Positions 1-8,668 of a stretch of DNA of 18,509 nucleotides are shown here, in pieces. Source of the stretch: Cylindrotheca closterium (lineage: Eukaryota > Bacillariophyta > Bacillariophyceae > Bacillariales > Bacillariaceae); contig CAKOGP040001787.1 of assembly GCA_933822405.4 (NCBI GenBank), positions 1 to 18,509 of the forward strand, given 5' to 3'. The translations under genes were made by a program, and so were the position numbers. Each line of letters begins with the position of its first letter. Within the stretch, counting starts at the first letter, position 1. The notes below the pieces were generated by a model. The model saw only the letters and a program-made list of their open reading frames with translations. It did no database searches and was not told the origin of the DNA.

Positions 1-1
1 G

Positions 2-1045
2 AACAATTTCACTCAAAGTATACCTAGACACAGGAGAACTATTGTCGTGAAAGTGTTGTACAGTCGATTACGAATTTAGATTGCAGAGAGTTTGTTCTGA
101 GCGCTAAAAGCACTCACGATAGAGCACTTTTTGCTTTATTCTAACATACGTCAAGGAAAATACTCCAAGTTCAAAGATGGGACCAAACCTGGAAAGACTG
201 GAAAAGATTATCCAAAATGGAAAATACCACCAATTCCAAACAGTTGGGCACCAATGATGACCAATGGAGTTTGGAAGTTACTCCATGATTGGAAGCAATT
301 TGCAAATGGAACCACAAAAGATCCGATGTTGATTCTAGAAAAGTTTCGCATCACACAACAAGATTCGTGCATTGAAGAGAAACACCCAAAGAAAAGAAAG
401 AACCGTTGTGGAAACCGCAAAGAGGACCACGTCAGTGATGGTGATTCTGATGATGACAATGATTCTTCTCGGCCCACACCTACGAAGACGACCCGATTTG
501 TTCTGGCGTCTCCAAGACTAAATCGCAAAACTGGTAGAAAGCAAATCAAGATAGTCACCGACATCAAATCTTGAAAGACCGGCAGTCGTTCTCCAAAAAG
601 ACAACGTCATGACAAGAGAACGATGCGCCGAATCGAAAAGCCACCAGACCCCGAAGAAGATATCCTGATCGCTGACAGTGGAGCTGATCAAATTATTTTG
701 GGAGTCGTATGGCGTGTACTCAAGAATACAAGTCAATATGTGAACTTACTTGGACCACTGGCAGGCCGACATCAAGGAGCAATTTTCAATGTCGTGTCAG
801 CTGCTGCTAAGTTGATAGATGAGAATGGCCAAGAATGGTGCGCTATTGCCCATGAAGGCCTAATGGACCGAGACAAAGAGCAGAAGGAATCTCTACTAGC
901 TTCAGCCCAGGTACAACGTGCCGGCAACGCGATTGCAACCGAGATGCTCTGGATACCCGTGGTAACCCTGGTACTCAATGTTGCCGTATTGGCGAAAACG
1001 AAGTACCATTCTTCTTTGATGGAGCAAAATGTTTTTACAAATTGA
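2..1045 (+). pseudogene. gag remnant plus aspartic protease of the copia element
   Basis: Reading frame 2 carries a weakly conserved gag-like region (about 2-620). It includes the stretch KWKIPPIPNSWAPMM, a basic patch (KHPKKRKNRCGNRKED) and an acidic Asp/Ser tract, and is interrupted by stops at 77-79, 98-100 and 572-574. No clear CCHC zinc knuckle is visible. After the third stop the same frame continues into IADSGADQIIL at about 665-700. The DSGA motif is the catalytic signature of retroviral-type aspartic proteases, which cut the polyprotein. The protease ends with QKESLLASAQ, and the homologous sequence then resumes in frame 1 (DTRGNPGTQC), so a frameshift lies near 925-945. The frame-2 tail up to the stop at 1043-1045 is therefore out of frame. 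The longest run after position 131 begins with TTG, not ATG. Confidence 0.75.
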
Positions 1046-2724
1046 AGCCAATCACAAAAGAAGAATTGAAGTCACTCCCACGCCTTGTCTTTTCGCAGGA
1101 TACCCCCTACGAAAATACTGAACGAGTCATCACTCGGCGCTTGTCGCCAGAGGAGATTGAATGGAAACGTAGATTGGGATTCCCACCAGACAAAGTAGTC
1201 AAAGCGATTTTACAAGCGACGACCCAGATGATCCCTCTGGTGGAGGCCGAAAGCCGTGAAATAATGCGAGATCATCTCAAGTCCCGTTTACCAATGTTGA
1301 GATTACAAAGAAGGAACGAAACTAACTTCTTGGATACGTTCAAGTCAAGTGTCACATCCGTTCGCGGATACAAGTACTTCAATCTCTTCGCTGCCGAGAA
1401 ATCACTGTATGACAATGTTCATTTGATGATGCGTAAATCTGATTCTCCGGCGACTATCAAGGACCATTTCCTATGTGCTGGAGCCCCTCATACTTTGAAA
1501 TCCGACAATGCAATGGAATTTAAGTCCGATAAAGTCAAGAAAATTTTGAGAGAAGCCTACGTTGAGCCTCTCTACACTGAGCCACACCATCCGCAACAGA
1601 ATCTTGCTGAAGCCCGTGGTGGCAGGCTCAAGCACGCTGTCCAACATCTGTTGACAGTAACCCAAGCACCATTAGAGTTTTTGTGTTATGCCTTGGAATA
1701 TTTGGCATATCTTCGACAACGTACTTCACGAAAGAAATTGAAGAACAGGACCTCAATTGAAGCCATCACCGGTGGAATTCCGGACATCAGTAAAGCATGC
1801 TTTACATTTTGGCAACCTATTTGGTTCTACACTCCGCGCCGTCCTTTTCCAAGACAACAAATGTTACCTGCGAGATTCCTTGGGTTCAGTGAGAATTCCG
1901 GAGATGCTTTCACTGACGTGATTGCTGTCGAACCTGAGAAAGACGGGGAAATGTACCAAGTCTATACTCGATCGGTCATTCGTCCGCGATATTTGAGGAA
2001 AAGTCAACCATCTGACGCATCTCTGGTGATCCGCAATGAAGATAAGTTGGAGATCTATGGCAGAGATGGGAAGACACCATTGCAATACGAGGAGGATCCT
2101 GATGATGTGATTGAACTTGACCCATCAAAGTTCCCACACAATCCTTTGCCTCAAGACAACACGGTGGAACCATCACACCTCGAAGTTATTGACAAATTTG
2201 AAGATGCGATCCACGCCGTGTATGGACCACCTGCTGAGAAACGCCTTCGAATCGACGATTCTTCTTCAATTCCCCTCCAAACGGCAGACAGATTCCAGAT
2301 TCCGTCTAGCCAAACAGAGGAGAATGTCGATCCCCACGAACAACCTAAAGAGGTCAATCCCCACAAAGTCGCCCAAGGAATCACAATCCCACAGGTCCCA
2401 GCTGCAACAGAAACCCCTGTCCCGGGTGTGCCTCATCGGGAGCCAGCAACTGTTACCCAACAAGATGATGACGATCAATCTGTCGATTTGGTCGCCTCTT
2501 CAGAGGAGACCGATGAAATGGTGACACCAGATTCTGTGGATACATATCTAAAGTACATCGCTGGAGATGACGGCAATATGTGCTTGTTCGATTCAATTAT
2601 TGGACACGAATTTTGGGAAGGAGAGCTCTACCTCAAGGTCCAGTGGAGAACAAATGATGTTTCTATGGAAGTTTTCCGCGATGTACGCGAGGATTACCCG
2701 TACGAAACCGCTATTTACATTTGA
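942..2724 (+). pseudogene. copia integrase with C-terminal chromodomain-like region
   Basis: A long uninterrupted frame-1 stretch follows the protease. The integrase core shows the three catalytic acidic residues: Asp in NFLDTFKSS (about 1330), Asp in LKSDNAMEF (about 1500) and Glu in QQNLAEARGG (about 1605). These are the DDE residues that insert the DNA copy. A variable Pro/Glu/Asp-rich linker follows (about 2080-2520). Then comes a stretch with LYLKVQWRTND and VFRDVREDYPYETA, whose layout resembles the chromodomain-like segment of diatom copia elements. In chromodomains this fold reads histone marks; that role here is inference. Frame 1 stops at TGA 2722-2724, and the homologous sequence moves to frame 2 shortly after, so a second frameshift lies near 2720-2760. 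Confidence 0.85.
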
Positions 2725-2761
2725 GACAACAAAATAGGGACTGCAAGAGGTACAAATTACA

Positions 2762-4684
2762 TTGGCCCCCATCAACGTTGGTCCCAAACGTTTTAAAGAA
2801 ATCCGTGTTCTGCGTCGATTCCTACGCCATCATGGCTACCAAGAACCGATGCGTGAGAGCGCTGTATTTATCGTCCCAGATGAAGACCCCTCATACACAC
2901 TTCACTACACCAAGATCCTTCCTCGGAATTGTCCCAGGACAGCGAGACGAGCGAAAAAGCCTGGACGAAATCGCCGCCAAGTGACTATCAAGTTTGGTGT
3001 GAAGGTTCCTATGAGTGTGAGTCAAGCATTGGAATTTGATCAAGAAAATGGGAACAACAAGTGGCAAGAAGCAATGAAGAAAGAGATTGCACAACTTGTT
3101 GCACTGAATTTTTTTACTTTTCATGCCTCCGACTACATACCTGATGCTGATTCTCAAGAAGCAAAATTGACAATGATTTTTGAAGTGAAACAGGATGGTA
3201 GACACAAGGGTAGATTGGTTTGCAATGGACACAAGATCGATCCTCGAGGAATATCAACAAGGTCGACTGTTGTCAAGGGCATTAGCGTCCGTCTATTGGA
3301 TGTTATTGCACACAGAGATAATCTAAAGATCATTCAAGGAGATGTTGGAAATGCATTTATCACCGCCGACTGTTTGGAGAAGATCCACGCCCGAGCAGGT
3401 CGTGAGTTTGGAGAAGCCAAGGAAGGATGCATTGTTACATTAAACAAAGCATTGTACGGGCTCCGCACTAGTTCCAGGGCATACCGGGAGACTTTTGCTA
3501 AGTTCCTGCGAAATTTGGGCTTTGTTGCAACTTGCTATGACCGTGATGTTTGGATGCGTCTTCGCGAGACGAATGATGGTTACGACTATCTCTGTACCCA
3601 TGTCGATGATTTCAAAATTGTGGCAAAAGATCCCTAAAAGTGGGTGGATGCAATTGCCCGGTCATTCCAGCTTAAATACTCGGGTGCACCTGACTACTAT
3701 CTTGGCATGGATTATAAATTCAACGAAGAGGAACAATGTTGGCAAACTGGCACCTTCACATTTGTAAATGAATGTGTAACCCATATTGAAGCTCTGCTTC
3801 CTGATCGGCGTCAGCTACAAAAACACACCACCCCTTTGCCTTCAGAAGACTACCAGCCTGAAGAAGATAAGTCTGAGTTTCTCTCTAACAACGGGAAGCG
3901 CCAAATTCAAAAGATGATTGGCATGGCTTAATGGGCAGTTACGATTGGCCGCATGGACATCTGTCATGCAGTATCATCGCTGAGCCGATTCTCGGACGCC
4001 CCCCGCGTTGGACACATGGAACTAGCCTTTCATCTATTTGGATACCTCAAAAAGTACAAAACAAAGCAGCTCATCATCGATTCAAAACCTATGAAAATTG
4101 ACCCCGCGATTTTCAATCCCGAAGATCCAGATGCATCTTTTGATCCTGATTTTTTGAATGAATATCCTGATGTGGGAGAGGAACATGATCCACGAGAGCC
4201 AGCAGCCTTTGGTACTGAATTAGAGACATCCGTACTGTTTGACGCTAACCATGGCCACGACAAACGAACTCGCCGTTCAATCTCTGGCATATTGGTTTAC
4301 TTCGGATCTACATTGGTATTATGGTCCGCAAAACGTCAGGTCTGCATCGCCACCAGCACATATTCCGCTGAGTTTATGGCTATGCGCACCGGCGTAGAGG
4401 AGGCCATATCGATTCGCTACATGCTACGTTCATTGGGTGTTCCGGTCACCAAACCAACCCACATGTTCGGTGACAATATGTCTGTCATCAATACACCCAG
4501 CTTATTGAATTTGGAATTGAAAAAGAAGCACATTGCGATTTCTTACCACATGGTCAGAGAGGCAGTGGCAGGCAGAATCGTTCGTCCCATTTGGTGCAAT
4601 ACCCACAAAAATTGGGCAGACATTTGTACAAAATCATTGGGAGGCAACGCATTCCACGCAATCCTTGATAAAACTATGCTTTGA
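2762..4684 (+). pseudogene. copia reverse transcriptase and RNase H
   Basis: One frame carries the reverse transcriptase and RNase H, broken by TAA at 3635-3637 and 3929-3931. RT landmarks in order are: KWQEAMKKEIAQL at the start of the fingers; GRLVCNGHKID; QGDVGNAF, with the first catalytic Asp; ALYGLRTSSRAY; and the catalytic pair in CTHVDDFKIV (about 3595-3625). The active site reads HVDD where many copia elements have YVDD. The first stop follows the DD pair by about eight codons, and the second sits in the thumb/connection just before WAVTIGRMD. RNase H shows catalytic Asp in LFDANHG, Glu in YSAEFMA and Asp in FGDNMSV, then the usual copia ending ADICTKSLGG. Both stops are one base from a sense codon (GAA or CAA). 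Either stop would prevent a full enzyme. Confidence 0.88.
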
Positions 4685-4960
4685 TTGCGTTATGCCTCCA
4701 CTATTCAGCCAGGAAATCCAAACAGCAGCCATTTCAATCGTTACATTAGTTAACCATATCCTATACTCCTAGATATCGTATCTGATCTGTTCTTGTGCCA
4801 TCAGGCATGAGAGGAGGGAGGTCGGAGGCGTTTGTCTGACAGTCAACAGCCGAAGAGGAGGTCAGGATAGAGTCGTCTGTCCGTCACACGTAGCACAGTC
4901 ACTGACCAGAGAGTCACCTAATGTAACCACTCTAATGAGTTCCTGACAGATTCCATTGGA
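4685..4960. other. Spacer after the retroelement, purine tract, no LTR shown
   Basis: No gene is visible. A 13-nt all-purine run (GAGAGGAGGGAGG, 4809-4821) lies about 125 nt after the RNase H stop. It is a plausible polypurine tract, the plus-strand primer site that directly precedes a 3' LTR. Sequence starting TGTCTGACAG follows shortly (from 4833), and TG is the expected first dinucleotide of an LTR. However, readable solute-binding-protein remnants begin by about 4965, leaving little more than 100 nt for an LTR. A complete 3' LTR is therefore doubtful, and nothing in the window allows an LTR comparison. Confidence 0.4.
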
Positions 4961-4964
4961 ATCA

Positions 4965-6096
4965 TCAACATGGTAGCCTGGAATGCCTGAGACTACCAAA
5001 AAATCAACCCTGATATTGACATTCGAATCAAAATGGTTCCCACCATGCCCAAACTCTTTCAAGAAACCGAGAATGACGCTCGCACTGGAGGGTCCCTGTT
5101 TCATGCCTACTTTACAAATCCGACCATATTGGGATCGGCGGCCACCTTGAATGCCTTTTTGGATCTGACTCCATACGTTAGAGATAGTCAATATTCGGAT
5201 TGGGTGGCTTTAAGGACGCACGTGACGAGTTTTGAAGAAAAGATTTACATTATTCTGTTGGAAGGGGATACTCATGCTTTTTTTAATCGCAAGGACGTTT
5301 TGGAACACTTTGGATTAGAACCACCAAGGACTTAGAACGAATACACACAAGTGGCGGCCGCGGTGCATGGCAAGGAATTAATGGCCAAGAATTGTATGGG
5401 TCCTGTGTGTCCAGGCTTGAGGGAGATCATGCCATGTAGTGGAGCCATCTCTTGCTGAGTAGTATTACCCAAACAAGTGGCACCAGCACAGGAAGTCTAT
5501 TTGATACAAAAGACATGAGACCCTTGACAGGAGAAGCAGTAGCTGCTTCGTCCCATGAAATGCACAATCAATATGGAGCCACGGATGGTACGAGAAATAT
5601 TTGTTTGCCATCATGAGTTGTCATTGTCACAAGTGTTTGATTCACCACCCTATGTCTCCTTCCATTTGCAGAATTTCTAAAGGAGGCCAACTGGATCAAC
5701 AATGTACACATGGATGAAGGGCGGTGTGTTCTTACATATATGTGGGGAGACTTGTTCCGCAGATCCAATGCCGAGGGAAGTATTCTTCATGACAAACTAG
5801 GCAAAAAGGGAATGGAGGCCCCTTACTTGAGCAGCCACTATTCAAATAGAGGACCCAACAGCCGTTATTCCAATGGCATTTTGGGAGGGGAACGAGGAAG
5901 TAAAATGATGACGAACAGCGCAGCAAGGAACCATGTGGGGAACTCTGAAAGAAGAGCACCATTGCCGGAACAGCATATTGCCAACAGAGAAATAAGTAAG
6001 CAGCTCCTGGTAAACTCTGAAAGAATACCACCTCAGCCCGAACTGCATACTCCCAGCAGAGTAACGTTGGACGAAGAGAGCAAGATTGCAGTCTAA
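4965..6096 (+). pseudogene. Decayed MalE-like extracellular solute-binding protein
   Basis: Fragments match, in the right order, the layout of family 1 ABC-type solute-binding proteins, which capture sugars or related ligands outside the cell. Visible are a pre-core stretch (YQKINPDIDIRIKMVPTM, about 4990-5045); a core (LDLTPYVRD, then IYIILLEGDTHAFFNRKDVL, then HFGLEPPRT); a TAG at 5333-5335 exactly where the family has Trp in its T-W-x-E-Y motif; and NEYTQVAAAVHGK after it. A further in-frame TGA lies at 5456-5458. The -1 frame then carries LFDTKDMRPLTGEA and, after TGAs at 5614-5616 and 5638-5640, FLKEANWINNV and CVLTYMWGDLF, followed by GSILHDKLG. An earlier TGA lies at 4988-4990. The final part (about 5820-6096) is not recognisable. 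The call is from motif memory without a search. In diatoms such domains can sit in large membrane receptors; which kind this was cannot be told. Confidence 0.6.
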
Positions 6097-6308
6097 CGAC
6101 GTATGTTTCTGTACTGTATTATTAGAACCTATACGATTTATTCCTAGGACTACATACCATACATAATTAGAATATTATTTATTATCTATCGGCATACCTA
6201 CCTATAGTACAAACAGTTTTGAGGTGCCGTACATCAGTACCGGTACGAAAGCAAAAGAATCCGTCGTAAGCAAAGGATTCCTTCGTACACAGATACGAAA
6301 GCAAAATT
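6097..6308. other. AT-rich spacer with short direct repeats and a palindrome
   Basis: No gene. The spacer holds a perfect 10-bp palindrome GTACCGGTAC (6237-6246) and a 13-bp direct repeat TACGAAAGCAAAA at 6244-6256 and 6294-6306. Between the repeat copies lie two related stretches, GCAAAAGAATCC and GCAAAGGATTCC, so the block looks like a degenerate tandem or inverted duplication. It abuts the 3' end of the tRNA gene. One TACTGTA motif is at 6112-6118. Confidence 0.6.
6303..6306 (-). terminator. RNA polymerase III terminator of tRNA-Glu
   Basis: Read on the minus strand, a TTTT run begins two bases after the tRNA 3' end. Four or more T residues are the normal eukaryotic Pol III stop signal. 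It is also the last four bases of the second copy of the 13-bp direct repeat. Confidence 0.65.
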
Positions 6309-6380
6309 TCCGGTACGGGGACTCGAACCCCGGTATCCTGCGTGAAAGGCAAGTATGCTAACCACCTACATCATACCGGA
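6309..6380 (-). tRNA. tRNA-Glu, anticodon UUC
   Basis: A 72-nt gene that folds into a full cloverleaf. The acceptor arms TCCGGTA and TACCGGA pair perfectly over 7 bp. The D stem is ATG/CAT around a TAGGTGGTTAG loop. The anticodon stem is CTTGC/GCAGG with one G-T pair, and its loop is CTTTCAC, giving anticodon TTC (plus-strand 6344-6346). The T arm is CGGGG, TTCGAGT, CCCCG. The GGTTCGAGTCC box B is intact. There is no intron and CCA is not encoded, as expected for a nuclear gene. The acceptor ends and D-arm style match eukaryotic tRNA-Glu. A TTTT terminator follows. Confidence 0.95.
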
Positions 6381-6567
6381 AGCGAATCAAATTGACTACA
6401 ACGACACGTTCAAAGAATACATATAAATATTAGGAAGTGGAAGAGTCCTACCAAGTACCGTGGTTCCTACAGTAGGATGACGAGCTGGAAGGGATATTTT
6501 CACTATGAATGATTAAATTTTTTAAATGAAAACAGGCGGTATCTCCTACCTTGACAACAATGTGATA
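6381..6567. other. Short spacer between tRNA-Glu and photolyase 3' end
   Basis: No gene. It should contain the 3' UTR of the photolyase gene and the upstream flank of the tRNA gene. One TACAGTA motif is at 6468-6474. Confidence 0.5.
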
Positions 6568-8235
6568 TTATGAATGAGTAAGCTTCCTCTTTTGGCCTCG
6601 TTTCGCTCGATTGTGCTCTGCTTCTGCTGCTGCTGCGTTTTCAGCGGCACCCTTGTACCGCTTGACAAAATCTGCTACTTTGAACTTTCGTTTACACCCA
6701 GCATAGTTCATGAATCGAATCTTTCCGAAGATTTCTCTTTCCTTCCAACCCATGTCATGAATTCCCATAATACTCCAACCAACACCAACAAAGCCATTTG
6801 GGTCTCGACCATCCAAGGCATACTTGTCGTTGAAGTACAGCGCTGTCTTGAGCGCGACAGCAGGCGACTCGGTCCACTCGAGAATCTTTTTTGCCCAGTA
6901 CATTCTCAAGAATCCATGCATCTTCCCTTCGTTGACAACTTGCATCTGTGCAGCATTCCAAAGATCGTCATGAGTCTTCGAGGTTTCCAACTCTTCCAAC
7001 GAATAGGTATATTCTCGTTGATCAGTGCTGTGAAGCTCCAAACTGTCTTGTGCCCACTGCGCTGCCCCAGTCAATTTGTCGTAGTCATCTGGTGTGTAGA
7101 ACAAGAAATTATCTGAAAGTTCCCTTCGAATTAGCCCCTCTTCAATGAAGGAAGCGCTTCCTGTAGCGTAGCGATTCAATTTCTTGATTGCCATCATTAA
7201 GCGCTGGAAACTTATGTGACCATGATTGACCCACGGTGACAATCCCGAACAAATCTGTGTGTAATTGGGGTCATTTCGATGGGAATCAAACTTGGACAAA
7301 CCAGTAGATATAAAGCTCTCAAATTTTGCTTTTGCTGCTGCTGACCCGGGCACGGCCCATTTCTGGGACGCAACCGACTCGTCCCAGTCCAAGAATGACT
7401 TCAGGGCGTCAGAGTCGTAGGCTTGAAGTTCTTGATCTTTCTCTACATGTTCATTCCCCTTGAATTTGGGGAATTTTTGAAGATAGTCAGAGACTACTTT
7501 GTGTATCCTTGGCCTCAAAGTACGTGCACCAACCTGTCGTTTATCCGCAGCATGCCAAACTGGAACAACGTTGTGCGCATCGACCTGCCACAAGGGGACC
7601 GACGATTTTTCACAGCTCTCGAGAAAACCACCCTCCATCCATTGTCGAACATGACGAAGAGGAGAAAAGTCACAAACAATTGCGCATGGTTTCAATTGTT
7701 GGACAATTTGTGACTCAATGGTACTGGAGACCAAACGCTGCGACAAAGGCCTCAAGGCATGAAAAGGTACATTCTTCTCCTTCAACTCTTTGTGGACAAT
7801 TTCCAAGCCACCCAAGTAGAATTCTCCATGTCGTTGCGTTAGACGCAGGTTTTCCAAGTCTGGAAGACTTTCCTCTTGCGTTTGTGCCGGTGGTGGTGGT
7901 AACACATGGATGACATGAAGTGGTACCTTCTGAGTTTCCGCTAGATGACCTGCAAAAAGGAGCGCCCAGTTATCAACCGTTCGGACGTCCCTTTGCATCC
8001 AACAGACTACTGTCTTTCCGTCCTCATTCATTTTAACATCTTTCGAAGTAAGCATTCGGGTCCTTTCTTTCAGCATCCAAGAAGGAAGGTTGGCTTTCGG
8101 CACAGGTGTGTGTGTTGTGACATACGTCATTGCACTCTTGGAAACAGGAAGTGGTGTACACTTTGACAGACTGGAGAATAAAAAGATGGTAACGAAGTTT
8201 GCTGATCCTCTCTTTCCAAATCCTAATAGGTTCAT
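6568..8235 (-). CDS. Class II CPD photolyase
   Basis: 555 residues, intronless, ATG at 8235. The enzyme uses blue/UV-A light and reduced FAD to split cyclobutane pyrimidine dimers in DNA. The N-terminal alpha/beta domain (about 75-245) shows WMQRDVRTVDNWALLFA and VDAHNVVPVW, followed by ARTLRPRI; all are class II hallmarks. The FAD-binding helical domain (about 325-525) shows GLSPWVNHGHIS, LIRRELSDNF, KTHDDLWNAAQ, EGKMHGFLRMYWAKKILEWT, NDKYALDGRDPNGFVG and IRFMNYAGCKRKF. The C-terminus is basic (KRGQKRK, 547-552 region), a plausible nuclear signal. Residues 12-25 form a short hydrophobic stretch (NFVTIFLFSSL) that could be an organelle leader. Met36 is an alternative start that would omit it. 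The length suits the family, and the gene looks intact. It shares a 433-bp divergent promoter with the SNARE gene. Confidence 0.95.
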   Translation of the reverse strand: MNLLGFGKRGSANFVTIFLFSSLSKCTPLPVSKSAMTYVTTHTPVPKANLPSWMLKERTRMLTSKDVKMNEDGKTVVCWMQRDVRTVDNWALLFAGHLAETQKVPLHVIHVLPPPPAQTQEESLPDLENLRLTQRHGEFYLGGLEIVHKELKEKNVPFHALRPLSQRLVSSTIESQIVQQLKPCAIVCDFSPLRHVRQWMEGGFLESCEKSSVPLWQVDAHNVVPVWHAADKRQVGARTLRPRIHKVVSDYLQKFPKFKGNEHVEKDQELQAYDSDALKSFLDWDESVASQKWAVPGSAAAKAKFESFISTGLSKFDSHRNDPNYTQICSGLSPWVNHGHISFQRLMMAIKKLNRYATGSASFIEEGLIRRELSDNFLFYTPDDYDKLTGAAQWAQDSLELHSTDQREYTYSLEELETSKTHDDLWNAAQMQVVNEGKMHGFLRMYWAKKILEWTESPAVALKTALYFNDKYALDGRDPNGFVGVGWSIMGIHDMGWKEREIFGKIRFMNYAGCKRKFKVADFVKRYKGAAENAAAAEAEHNRAKRGQKRKLTHS

Positions 8236-8668
8236 TTGACAAGGAAGAACAAAATTTGCTCATCGAGGAGTCGTTTTTCTCATCATTTTATTACGGATGA
8301 TGTGTTTTGTTCGGATCTGACTCATCTTTTTTTATATGTGGCTGGTGATTGACAGACGCCATGTGTGAGAGTTGTGAGTGAGTCAGTCAGTCTACGGTGT
8401 TCTATTTTCTGCAAAATTCAGCGAGCCGAGGCTCGCTTTTCACATATTTCACACATAACTGCGCACAGGCACTCAACGGATGCAAAAAGACGCAAATCAA
8501 TGAAACAAGTATGGCGCTGACTCCATTCAGCAACAAAAGCGGGAACAAACAACCGTTGGCATCAGCCCTATCATCGCTGCCTACTTCGTTCCAGAGTCGT
8601 CAAACGAAACAACCTTCAAAACAGAAAAGAAATAGCTAGTTCTTCTTGTTGTTTCACTGTCCTCGAGG
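8236..8668. promoter_or_regulatory. Divergent promoter region, photolyase and SNARE
   Basis: This intergenic stretch separates two genes transcribed away from each other. It contains two perfect AP-1/GCN4-type bZIP palindromes: TGACTCA at 8318-8324 and its complement TGAGTCA at 8379-8385, 61 bp apart. Such sites are typically bound by bZIP dimers; binding here is not shown. A non-ATG open stretch (8397-8639) is not supported as a gene. An in-frame TAG at 8633-8635 shows the SNARE reading frame does not extend upstream. Confidence 0.45.

Larger units (their letters stand above)
1..4835 (+). mobile_element. Ty1/copia-like LTR retrotransposon, partial and broken
   Basis: The stretch encodes protease, integrase, reverse transcriptase and RNase H in that order. 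Integrase ahead of reverse transcriptase is the Ty1/copia arrangement. The polyprotein is broken: frame 2 has stops at 77-79, 98-100 and 572-574, the frame changes near 925-945, frame 1 stops at 2722-2724 with another frame change, and TAA stops lie at 3635-3637 and 3929-3931. The window opens inside the element, so the 5' LTR and primer binding site are off-window. Downstream of the last stop there is a purine-rich tract, but no LTR can be shown without a second copy. The integrase and RT regions resemble diatom copia (CoDi-type) elements as I know them. The right boundary is approximate. The copy looks non-autonomous but fairly recent, since most domains are still well readable. Confidence 0.9.

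Noticed and set aside
4833..4960. A 3' LTR of the retroelement
   Set aside because: TG after a purine tract is suggestive, but no partner LTR is in the window and the space is too short to be confident.
5033..5335. A 100-codon ATG open frame as a separate small gene
   Set aside because: It is one piece of the decayed solute-binding-protein gene. The same frame carries homologous sequence before the ATG and after the TAG.
5710..6096. A 128-codon ATG open frame as a separate hypothetical gene
   Set aside because: Its first part continues the solute-binding-protein fragments (LTYMWGDLF). The rest has no recognisable motif, so I kept it as part of the pseudogene.
6574..7116. A 180-codon plus-strand ATG frame
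   Set aside because: It lies antisense within the photolyase gene and reads as a Cys/Leu-rich shadow with no motif.
8397..8639. An 80-codon frame upstream of the SNARE gene
   Set aside because: It starts with GTG, has no motif, and lies in the divergent promoter/5' UTR. A short upstream ORF inside it is possible but unsupported.
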